Shown here piece by piece: positions 46,111 through 55,802 of a stretch of DNA of 64,000 bases. The stretch is from contig NW_006768786.1 of assembly GCF_000204055.1 (NCBI RefSeq), forward strand, positions 1,042,873 to 1,106,872, in the 5' to 3' direction. The notes beneath the pieces were generated by a model, which was given only the letters and a program-made list of their open reading frames with translations, was not told the origin of the DNA and made no database searches. Position numbers and translations under genes: made by a program. This DNA is from Melampsora larici-populina 98AG31 (Eukaryota; Basidiomycota; Pucciniomycetes; Pucciniales; Melampsoraceae). Within the stretch, counting starts at the first letter, position 1. Every line of letters starts with the position of its first letter.

Positions 46111-46119
46111 CTATTTTAT

Positions 46120-46637
46120 CTACTCATGCAGTCCAGAGTCAAAAAATGGATGCACTAGCTCAATGACTGAGCCCTAACTTAGTTCACCATGCCATATTAT
46201 TTGCCTCAAGAGTGTGCAGATCCACATGTTCTTAATACAAGCAATGTTGTAGCTTCACAAGAACTCCTCAAAAAATGCAAGTTTTGTGCTTCTCCCTGCT
46301 TCATCTCATCCCTGTTCCTATTAATTTTTTTGCAAACTAATAAATCAAATTACAAGGAATGTTTTTGTCAAGTCTATACTTATTCAAAGGACTATTGATA
46401 TACAGCCATTCCAATATTTCTTGTCGCTCACATTTTTGAAAAGAAAAAGTTTATGAGCTCAAAACCTAAGTTTTAACTAGTTAAAACCTGAAAAATGGCT
46501 GTGTTTCCTTGAATTACAGCCAATTTCAAAGTTTTATTGAGTAAAAACTTGGGTTTCACCAGGTTTCACTTTTTCTTTTTCAAAACGGAGCGACAAGAAA
46601 TATTGGAATGGCTGTAGATGAATTTCAGAATTGAATT
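46120..46637. other. No gene recognised
   Basis: Spacer between the MULE and the next TIR element. Confidence 0.45.
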
Positions 46638-46642
46638 TTAGT

Positions 46643-47601
46643 AAGGATTGCACTATTTGGCGCCCGGTTTTGAAAATACCCAACGCCCGCTTTTTCCGGT
46701 ACTTTCCCGTGCCTCCAAGCCAAATTTGGGAAACCGGGCAGTTAGACTGCCAAAACCGGGCATTAGTCCTGAAACCGGTTATTTCCTGCAGCATATCGTT
46801 GATGTCTCTTTCAATCCCCTCCTATGCTCAGCATTACACCCTACTCAAAGACAAGGTATATTCAGACAGCCATCCTTCAGACTACTCAAACTCTTCATCA
46901 TGAGCCAACCAAAGATGGTAAGTCCCGTTCATTGATTGTCTCTCTTTCCTCTTGATTCCATTCTTCCCTCTTTCGAAAACAACCAGTGCTGAGCTGACTG
47001 TCCTCTTCATCTTCATCTCTCTCCATCTATGTAGCCGTTCTTTACCGCCACACTCCTTTGTCTTACCCCTGACAATCGACTCTTTGTGCCAAGACTTACT
47101 CATCATCATCAACACGATTGGAGCCAATTGTAAAAACAATTGCACACTTTGTTCTTGCAATTCTGCAACCAAGATCACCATCACCCCACCTCAACCACCT
47201 CCTTTTCCACCCTACCCCTACCCCTAACCTCCTACATGTACATATCTGTTCACCCTGACTACTGTTGTGTAGATAGACAAAAAGATGCTTATACAAATCA
47301 ACAAAAGAATACAAGAAAGATGACCAGTTTTTTATTTGATTGACTGGTTGGATTGGAACACATGAATAAACCCCTAGCAGTGTTTAGACTATTACTTTTC
47401 TTGAATCAAATTGGTTCTCAAGAAGTAAGAAAATAAGAATAGTAGTAAGTTGACTGATAGTTGAAGTCCGTTCTGAGTTGATCAAATCGATGGGCAGAAT
47501 TTGAAGTTACAAACCGGTTTGAAACCGGGCTACAAAAAAATTGAAATTTCGAAAACCGGGCGGTGTGTTTTCAAAACCGGGCGCCAAATAGTGCGATCCT
47601 C
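46643..47601. mobile_element. TIR element of unknown superfamily
   Basis: The left end AAGGATTGCACTATTTGGCG and the inverse of the right end (GAGGATCGCACTATTTGGCG) match for about 34 bp, continuing CCCGGTTTTGAAAA. Subterminal ACCGGGC words repeat at both ends. TTAGT flanks both sides (46638-46642 and 47602-47606) as a candidate 5-bp duplication. Inside, an ATG at 46902 opens MSQPKM and runs straight into a GTAAGT donor, as if only the first exon of a parent gene were kept. Confidence 0.6.
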
Positions 47602-47606
47602 TTAGT

Positions 47607-49534
47607 AATGGCTCAGACTTATTGCCTTCCAATTTCAAGATCAATAAACAACACCCCCCTATAAAACTTCAGTTGCTGGCAGGATCTCTTATGGATTGGC
47701 ATTCAAATTTATATCTTTCTCATTTACATATTTCAACTTATTAAATGTAAAGAGGTGTTGTTCTTGACTTTTACCTTCTTTGCAATATAAAGTGTGTTTG
47801 ATTACATCCCAGGATTCTTGAGTAAGCCAATTGACACTGTAGTGCTTGCAAGGTTTTTGAACCATTTTGATTGGAAATAATTGCTGAGATTGATAAACAC
47901 TTACTTCCCAGCAATTGAATTGGTGAATTCCCTTGATACAATTTATCCTGTACTTTGTTGCAACTTACTTGGATGTCACAGGTTAGGTTCCTTTAAGCCC
48001 CGTAGCGCTCCTCTAGATGAATAATTTGGTTGAATCTAATCAACATATGTAGATGAGTATAGGTGCTGGGGTATTTATTGTAGATTTGCTCGAGGTTGCT
48101 CGTCAATCTCTTTGAAGATTTCAGCCCCATATATTTATGCTTGTAATTGGTTTAGCCGGGTACATAGTTGATCTGCGTTAAATTGAGACAAGAAACTCAT
48201 CCTATAAGTTATTTATGATTTGGTAGGAAGAGGTCCTCAGATATCAGCCTATGGTGGGTAGTGCCTAAACGCGTGAAATCGGGTATTTTGAGAAAAAAGC
48301 TCATGAAGCCCACAAAATTGATCCAATTTTGAAGCCGAGGGCAGATTTGGAATCCTCACATTGATAGGAATCCAAAATTGTATTGAACATGTTGTTTTTA
48401 ACAATTTTTACAGTAGAGAAAGTTCTTTTCATCCAATGGAGTTTTTGATAAATCAGCTTTTTGGCCGTACTAACCGGCCCGACATTACACACTTTTAGAC
48501 ACTACCCACTATAGATCTTTTAAAACCGACATTTTTGCTCCTATACATAAGATTCCAATAGATCAAGGTTTCTCATTGATTCAGACTGATCCCTGGCCTG
48601 AAAAGTGTACGTTGGTAGTTGTTTGATGACCAATTTTTTGAGAGGATGGTACCAGGCATTGATAATTTCTGGGATTTAAGAGAAGAGGCCTCTCCCACCA
48701 ATACAGATTTCTTAGAAGCTTATTTTCTTCATGAAGGTCTTATGAGGTGAGTTTGAAACCACTTTCTTAGATATGATGTGGTCCAACATGAGCTGAGGAT
48801 TGTTTTGGCAAATCTGTCTTGTGAAGAGCAGTAAGGGCCAGGCGTGGGTTCAAGGATTTCCAGAAATATCATCTATGGACAAAGGATTTCTACTGAATAT
48901 CTGATGACGACATAGCAAATGATGAGATGTGTCAATCCAGTGATTAGCGGTTGTCTCAGCACCTTTGCTCAAGATGGATATTCATTTTAAAAGCATTTTG
49001 CCCATTCTTGCCAAGACAACATCAGTGAGGTTTTGATTTGAAGTAGAATCACGATCGTTCGTTTTGTTCAAAACATGTACTACTCGATCATCCGGAATAT
49101 CAGGATGCTAGGTTCTCCCCTCACTGGTCGATGTAGGACCGTCTTAGTCAATGAATTATTACACTTTTGTTTCTTTGTTCATCTAGTTGTCTATTCGACG
49201 TCACAAAAAGGAAATTAGTGACACTGAAAAGTCTTTGATCTCGCTATCATCTGTTTTAGCTGGATTTTCCTATTATGACTTGCGGATGCCTGACACATTG
49301 GTAGAATTACATTATATTTACCTATTAGGACATAATTTGCAGGATAAGCTTTAGATATGGTTTGATCCTCAAGTGAAGACAATGATAGTAAAAACTCCAC
49401 CTACATACAAATCCGTCGATGTCATCAACCCGCTACCCCAATGAAAACTGCAAAAATAGACTTGTTTGTGAGAAATCGCTAGACCAAGATGATTTAGTCC
49501 ATTTCCAATCAAGGTCCTCCTATCAGGCTTCACA
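47607..49534. other. No gene recognised
   Basis: 1.9 kb of unremarkable AT-rich sequence. Contains the SNT1 3' flank. Confidence 0.45.
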
Positions 49535-52500
49535 TTAGCGATAAGATGGCGGCCGAGTGGAGGGATAATTATAACGAGGATCTGTTGGAGGAGGCGGTGA
49601 GACCGGTAATGATTGAGGGCGAGCGGGTGGTAGGGAGATGGCTTCCTCTACGATGTTTGGTGGTTGATTATCCGACACCCAATTAGATCTATGAGCGGCT
49701 GTAGTGGAAGTCGAGTCGCCCCATGGTTCACTCGGATATGGTCTCCAGACTTCTGTCACTCCCGATTGATTGGGATGATGGCGGGGATGATTATTTTGGG
49801 AAAGCGGTGAGGGTGCCCAAGCTTGTCTGGATGAGCTTGGAGGCAACACCGCACGAGAAATACCTCCAGCGCCCACACTCAGGTGTCTCGGATGCCGAGC
49901 TGGTGGTGAAGCTGTACGCGATGGAGATAACGGCTTGTGATGATGTACAGTCAGATGAGGAGAGGTTGGCGAATTAAACTCAGATCTATACTCAGTCAAT
50001 TCACGTGCTGAGGATGAGGAGAGCCCTTGTTGGTTATGGGGTAAAGTGAGATGAGGTGGCAAGGTTGCGCGAGCTGCCGCGCCACGGCGGTGATACGATT
50101 CTTGGAGAGGAATAAAAGAGTGGTTTGGTTGTGAACGAGACGGGTGTTGGGATCTGCCTGGGTTGATAACAGGAGAGGCAGATGCTGGCTGTAGGGAGAT
50201 ACTGGGGATGCTGGGAGGACTAGGTGGATCTGCGAACCTTTCGTCATTAGTTGCTGATTCAGGCTGTGAATCAACAGACATATGGTTATGATGAGGTTGA
50301 GCCGGTGGGAGTGAACGCGGGGCAGGAGTCCATGTATCACTTTGATGTCGTCCAAGACGAAAACCAGGTGTCACATACGGCTCGGTGGGTGAAGCCATGA
50401 CACGTTTGAGATGGCCTGAAGGCCTGGGCGACGAGGTTTCACGCCCTAGTCCTACTGAACACGACGATTGGGGAACTGGCATATCGTCCGGAAGTTCAGC
50501 CTCAAACCATGTGCTCGCATCTAGGTCTGACAAGTTCGTGGGCTCGACCGGTTCGTCGTTTAGGAGGTTTCGTATCTGCATGCATGATTGACTACTGACA
50601 GGTGGTTGAGGGGTAGAAAGGGTAGCATCGATAGGTCGGCCTTCATCAACTGCCGAGACAGTCTGCAAAGTTGCTGCGGAAAGTTTTTGCTCATTGTTCT
50701 GATAATAATTGCGACACTAGGTGTACGACATGATGAAAAATGCGCTTAGAAGACAATAAATTCATGGATAAGGGCGCTGGACGAGTTGACGTTGAAGGGC
50801 TCACCTGCATTTCTGTTTTGGTCATAACTTGACGAGAAATCTCACTGAAGTCGGGACCAAACTCTTTGATTAATTTCTGAAAGAGCAGTCGTTCATCTTT
50901 GGTCCAATATGATGATGTACCTGTCCTACGCTGCCTACTATCTGATTCATTAACGCCGGCTACGCTTGAAATCAAATTGGAGCTATCAAGATTGTGATTC
51001 AATGGAACTTGATTCGAAGAGATTTGTTCAGATCTACTGCCTTCGTACTCTGTCTCGAAAGAAGACTCGCCAAAATCTTCAAGTTTGCGTTTTCTCGAAA
51101 CCTTGACCACTGTTTGATCAATACCCTGATTCACCGAGGTTATATGGTGAGATGCCAAAGATGGTGATGCTGCGATAACAGAATCAGCTAGTTCGACTGA
51201 AGGAACAGCTTCAGTGACATTCCCATCAGCTTCGTGATCTGAGATGCTCGACGGTAGAACGGGATTGGGGTAGAGCGAATGCTTGTACGAGTTGTCCGGT
51301 AGAGGCGATGGCAGTGGGACCAAAACGGGTTGAGCATGATCAGAAGGAAAGGGATTTGTCATAGAGCGAACAGCCTCAGAGGGCGAGGGGGGACGAGATA
51401 TCAGGTCTCGATTGGTAGGGAGGAAAGAGTCAGAGAGATGTTCAGATTGATTGAAAGTTGCTTGTTCTTCTACTGATGTTCGTGTTGTATTACCGATTTC
51501 GTTTTTGATGATATTGGGTGTTGGGGTAGGGATAGAAGAAAGAACTTCGTGTCCATAGACCGAAGGATCAGTGGGTACTGGACGGGTCGTATCTTCATCG
51601 GCTTCAGTTTCAGTTTGAGGTACAGCTGTTGCAGGCGTGTCATTTCCTTTGTGTTTGCCTAATTGGATAGAGTTGACATTTGAAGGTAAGTTGCTGGCAC
51701 GTGGACCAGGCTTCCTAGCTCGTTTTCCTTTCATCTCCCGTGGCTTGCCTTCATTACCCATCGTAGTATGTGCGTGTAAATTTCGGTATCGGTTCGATCT
51801 TTTGGTTCGATAATAATACAGTACACATTCTGCTCGAGTCTTGGTTTGAATTTGAGATGCAATCCAGCCAAATTGTTTGGGTTGCAAGCCATAGCTAGTC
51901 TCAAAGAGTTTCTGCTCTTCTTGTGACCATCCAGACTCAGCCGATTCCGAAATTTCATTGCTTGGGTTAGCACCACCTGCAGTCAGGGGTTGAAGGTGAT
52001 AAAATGCTATAGGATCTTTGATCAATGTAACGTCGTGATCATCATGTAGGAATACACTTCGCTGTTGTTGGGTGAGTGCCATATCCGGAATGAGAGCCGT
52101 TGTCTTCATGGCTCGTATGTTAGGGTCCTTCTGATCGGCAGTCCCGAGATGCGCGAGTACGATATCGAATTGAGCATCAGTGACGGCATCACCGACTCCA
52201 AAGGTAGTGAAGTTCGCTGTTCGACGGGTGGTGCGACTAGGAGCAGTAATCGGAGCGCTAGAACCAGTAGCGATCGAGCCAGTAGCATTGGTGAAGTAAC
52301 CTTCGACATTATTGGAGCCAGACGTGATCGGGGCGGAGATAGTGACACTACTAGCGGGGGCCGGAAAGGTAGTATTCGGGATGGGACCTTCTGCCGAAGC
52401 TGTAAGAGGAGTATTGAGAGGAGGTCTTTTTTTCTGATTAAGGCGTGATCTAAGACGATCAATGGCTTCACAGTGTTCAATCCATTCAAGGTTGTGAGTA

Positions 52501-52628
52501 CGGTAGAGATCTTTGAGATTCTTGACGAGATTCTTGATTTCGATTTCATTTTGATTGTTAATTTGATGGTGATCATCGCTTGAAGTCATTGAACCAGTGA
52601 TGGATATCTGTCTGGTTGGTGAGTTCAT
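49535..52628 (-). CDS. SNT1: Snt1/NCoR-type SANT-domain corepressor
   Basis: In yeast, Snt1 is a subunit of the Set3 histone-deacetylase complex. Two exons (52628-50805 and 50716-49535) splice in phase to 1,001 residues. Seen: a conserved pre-SANT block (RRTANFTTFGVGDAVTDAQF, then DPNIRAMKTTALIPDMAL and IKDPIAFY); a first SANT domain (SGWSQEEQKLFETSYGLQPK, then QFGWIASQIQTKTRAECVLY, YYRTKRSNR); a long polar spacer with a KVSRKRKLEDF basic motif; and a second SANT domain (SYWTKDERLLFQKLIKEFG, DFSEISRQVMTKTEMQ) completed across the intron by CRNYYQNNEQ. The C-terminal 370 residues are Pro/Ser/His-rich and likely disordered. ORFs on the opposite strand are shadows. No lesion is seen. Confidence 0.85.
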
Positions 52629-52866
52629 TGCAGTTGAAGTTCATTTGATTTGGAAATCTGTTGACTGTTGACTCCGGTCAGTGTCTTGGAGATCCAGAGA
52701 TCAAGTGGTGGGTGCGGCGCAATGTCAGCGCCGTTGAAAGCGCCCGGTCGCAACCTATGACTCTCTTTCCAAATCGGGGCCCGGGGTAGGCGCGCCCCAT
52801 ACAGCCAGGGATGCAGCACTGATGTAATGACCAGACTTGTATTTAAGAATTCTTATAACATGAAAT
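52629..52866. other. SNT1 upstream region
   Basis: Includes a GC-rich patch (about 52720-52800) unlike the surrounding AT-rich DNA. The next element begins 240 bp upstream of the SNT1 start. Confidence 0.4.
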
Positions 52867-52883
52867 TAACACAACGGGAATCA

Positions 52884-53289
52884 CACCGCGGGAATAATTT
52901 AGTTCAAAACCCGATTGAGGAAAGTTGCGGTGTCCGAGTCCGCAACTTCCTTCAANNNNNNNNNNNNNNNNNNNNNNNNNNNNNNNNNNNNNNNNNNNNN
53001 NNNNNNNNNNNNNNNNNNNNNNNNNNNNNNNNNNNNNNNNNNNNNNNNNNNNNNNGTGAGCCTGGAGCCAAAGATATGAATGAGATCAATGATAGTTGAT
53101 ACTGTGAATGGGAGTATTGGCTATGTATACATGGTTTTACACACACAGCAAATAGACAGGGCATCTCGAGGGGAACCTGTGAACCCATTGTGAACGTATT
53201 GCGAACGAAATTCACAATTGAAGGAAGTTGCGGACTCGGACACCGCAACTTTCCTCAATCGGGTTTTGAACTAATTCATTCCCGCGGTG
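52884..53289. mobile_element. MITE nested in the left TIR of a related element
   Basis: The ends CACCGCGGGAAT are inverted at each side. Arms of about 72 bp are nearly perfect (52884-52955 and 53217-53289), including ACCCGATTGAGGAAAGTTGC. TCA flanks it (52881-52883 and 53290-53292). Its termini match those of the element it entered. A 100-N gap lies inside. Confidence 0.7.
52956..53055. other. Assembly gap (100 N)
   Basis: Starts immediately after the left arm of the nested foldback. Confidence 0.95.
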
Positions 53290-55104
53290 TCAATGGGTCT
53301 GAAACCTGATTGAAGAAATTTGCGGTGACAGAGTCCGCAACTTTCTCCAATCACGGGTCTCATTCGCATTACGTTTGCATTACGTTCGCATTACGTTTGC
53401 TGGCCGCCCTCTACAGTACACCCTGACTCATCATTCAACATCAGGCATTCACCACCACTTTGATTATCATCGACTCACCTCAATTCTTCTCGATAACGAA
53501 CATCAATTCTTCTAAATAACAATCAATAATCTGATGTTTCACAATATATTGCCTCAAGAGAAAATCATGACCCTTTGAGATTAGGCTCTTTTGTTTAACA
53601 CATTTGCTATCAAATTTGATCAAACCTCAAAGTGATCTTTTTATCTTTTGATTCTTTGGGTTGAAAGTATTATGCCAAGCACAAGTCTCTCACACCAAAT
53701 CGGCATGGAGCTACATCGCTTTTCACGACCTTCCAAAACTTTTATTTGAGGGAGTCCAAATAAACATCGGGAGTCCAAATAAACATCTTCAATGAGACAA
53801 CTTCATGATGCCAAATGTGGCATATAGAGGGAGGGTAAAGCGAAAGTAGAAAGAAGATAATACAAATGAGACTGTGAATGATCAGTTAGGAATGGTTGAC
53901 AAAAAAGAATGTTTTATGGAGATAAACCAGGAATGTGGTCAAGAAGAATTGCTGACTTGAGTCTGGTTTTTCTTCATGATTGTGAGTGCGATGTGGAGGT
54001 GGAAACATTCGAAATTCACTCTACTTCACTCAAATTGATTGTGATTTTCTCTTACATGATGGAAAAACACTACATTGGGGTTATACACTTTCTCCAACAA
54101 GAGTAATGCGCACATCGGAAGATAATCAGTAGCTTTAACCAAAAAAATCACGTATGAATAAACACAATGAAGATATCAAACTTTATCAAACAGATGTGAT
54201 GCAGGTTAAGTGTTAAATCTCGTATATGGTTTCATAGACCAAGGTGGTTGCTGTTTGTTATCGAGAAGAATTGAGATGGGTCAATGATAATCAAGGAATC
54301 AGTCGAGGTTTGGCTAGCAAGGCACAGTGGTTACGCAAGACTTGGCCCTGGGCTCTGGATTGCACGGAGGACCGGTGAGAGATCCGCGGAGTACATGGGG
54401 GCGGCCTGTCCGGCTCTAGCTACTCCACTGGAGTGCTGCCCACTCCTAATGCGCGCGTTTACAACTGATGAAAGAGTATGACGAAAACAAAGAGACGCCG
54501 CTTTAAACTTGAACCCCTAGTTTGACTGAAAAGGGTGGCGGGCGGGAAAATAAAAAATTCTAAAAACTTCTAATAACTGGTTGTAATACGCTAGTTCTGA
54601 AACCGATATTTTTAAGATAGAGATTGTTTGAGCTGAAAAGAAAATGATAACTAAAGGAAATTGAGATTTTTTGACTTTTTTGATTTTTTGAGACTGAAGT
54701 GGGACAATCGGATGGCTGCTCACAAATTCAGAACGGACCATGGTACATGAAAGACAAAAAAAAATAAAGAGAAATCGCACTGCGTTAGAGCACGTCGTAT
54801 CACGTATGGGATGATCAACGATTTGCTCATTTTTGTTGCACCTCTTTTCTGAGGTGAATTTTCTTGCCACTCTTGCTTGGATTTGACACCTAACCTCCCA
54901 CAGATTCCCTTATGTTAATACTACGTACCAACTACGAAGTGGTGGTGAATGCCGGATGTTGAAAGTCAGGGTGTACTGTAGAGGGCGGCCAGCGAACGTA
55001 ATGTGAACGTATTGCAAACGAGACCCGTGATTCGAGAAAGTTGCGGACTCTGTCACCGCAACTTTCTTCAATCGGGTTTCATACCCATTGATTCCCGCGG
55101 TGTA

Positions 55105-55518
55105 AGGGGTTTCAAGTTCAAGATTTTCCGTATTTTTACGTTTTGAAAACTTGGACAAAGACATAAATTTTACGTAAAATATTTTTAAAACGGGAGACCT
55201 TTTTACGTCTCCCGTTTTAAAATTAGCGTAAACATACGCTTTTAAAAATCATTCCGTCAACGATTTGACCTTTTCAATCATGGTATTGACCACATCTTCA
55301 AACATGAGATTGGTCAAGAAGGCCATCTCGTCATTATCTTCAAAGGAAATGTCGCCAAACCTCGGAACGATACGATCACCGCTTCGATTTGTTTTACGAC
55401 GGTAATTATTCCATGTGCTTGATTTTTATAAACGGTCAAATTTAAAATCTTACAGTGTCGTATAAAACTTGACCGAATTTTTAAAAACCCGTATAATAGA
55501 TTTAAACTTGAAACCCCT
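55105..55518. mobile_element. TA-flanked MITE with a captured-looking coding fragment
   Basis: The ends AGGGGTTTCAAGTTCAA and, inverted, AGGGGTTTCAAGTTTAA are flanked by TA (55103-55104 and 55519-55520). A central hairpin pairs TTTTAAAACGGGAGAC with GTCTCCCGTTTTAAAA (about 55184-55222). On the minus strand, 55403-55248 reads RIVPRFGDISFEDNDEMAFL and on to MIEKVKSLTE then a stop, which looks like the C-terminal end of a protein. Confidence 0.55.
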
Positions 55519-55802
55519 TATTATAGAATCCGGAGTCTTGTGAAAAGAAGTCCTAAGGGCCCGTTTGTGTGCGATTATTTCACTGCGATTATGCCAATAC
55601 CACAGTGAAATAATCGCAACTCTTTTTTCACTGTTTGGTAGCCGAAAAACACGGATTATCATACAACAGTATTTGTTGAATAATCTTATAATCTGTCTTA
55701 ATTCTATAAACTCTTTTTTGAGTTTATTTCCGATTGTAATCGGAATAATTCCGCACGTGAGACGGGGACTTGTCAAAATTTCGACTTTTTCTTTCCTTGT
55801 AC
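55519..55802. other. Possible left end of the two-gene Harbinger element
   Basis: TAA (55554-55556) is followed by GGGCCCGTTTGTGTGCGATT, a terminus type common in Tourist/Harbinger and hAT elements. A subterminal inverted pair GCGATTATTTCACTG/CAGTGAAATAATCGC follows. The hAT element begins at 55803. The matching right end would lie beyond the window. Confidence 0.35.

Larger units (their letters stand above)
52870..55102. mobile_element. TIR element with 3-bp duplication, split by a relative
   Basis: The left end CACAACGGGAATCA and the inverse of the right end (CACCGCGGGAATCA) bound the element. TAA flanks it (52867-52869 and 55103-55105). After removing the inner element, the arms align for about 165-180 bp (left to 53460, right from 54937) through GAAACCYGATTGAAGAAA and GTGACAGAGTCCGCAACTTT. 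The left arm has extra copies of GCATTACGTT. A 1.5-kb interior (53461-54936) carries no recognisable gene. Superfamily undecided: 3-bp duplications suit both Harbinger and CACTA. Confidence 0.65.

Noticed and set aside
52065..52448. 127-codon plus-strand ORF opposite SNT1
   Set aside because: Antisense to a well-supported coding exon and without motifs.
54284..54481. 65-codon ORF in a GC-richer patch (54300-54480)
   Set aside because: Contains no recognisable domain. The patch may be a fragment of a structural RNA or a gene, but I could not match it to one.
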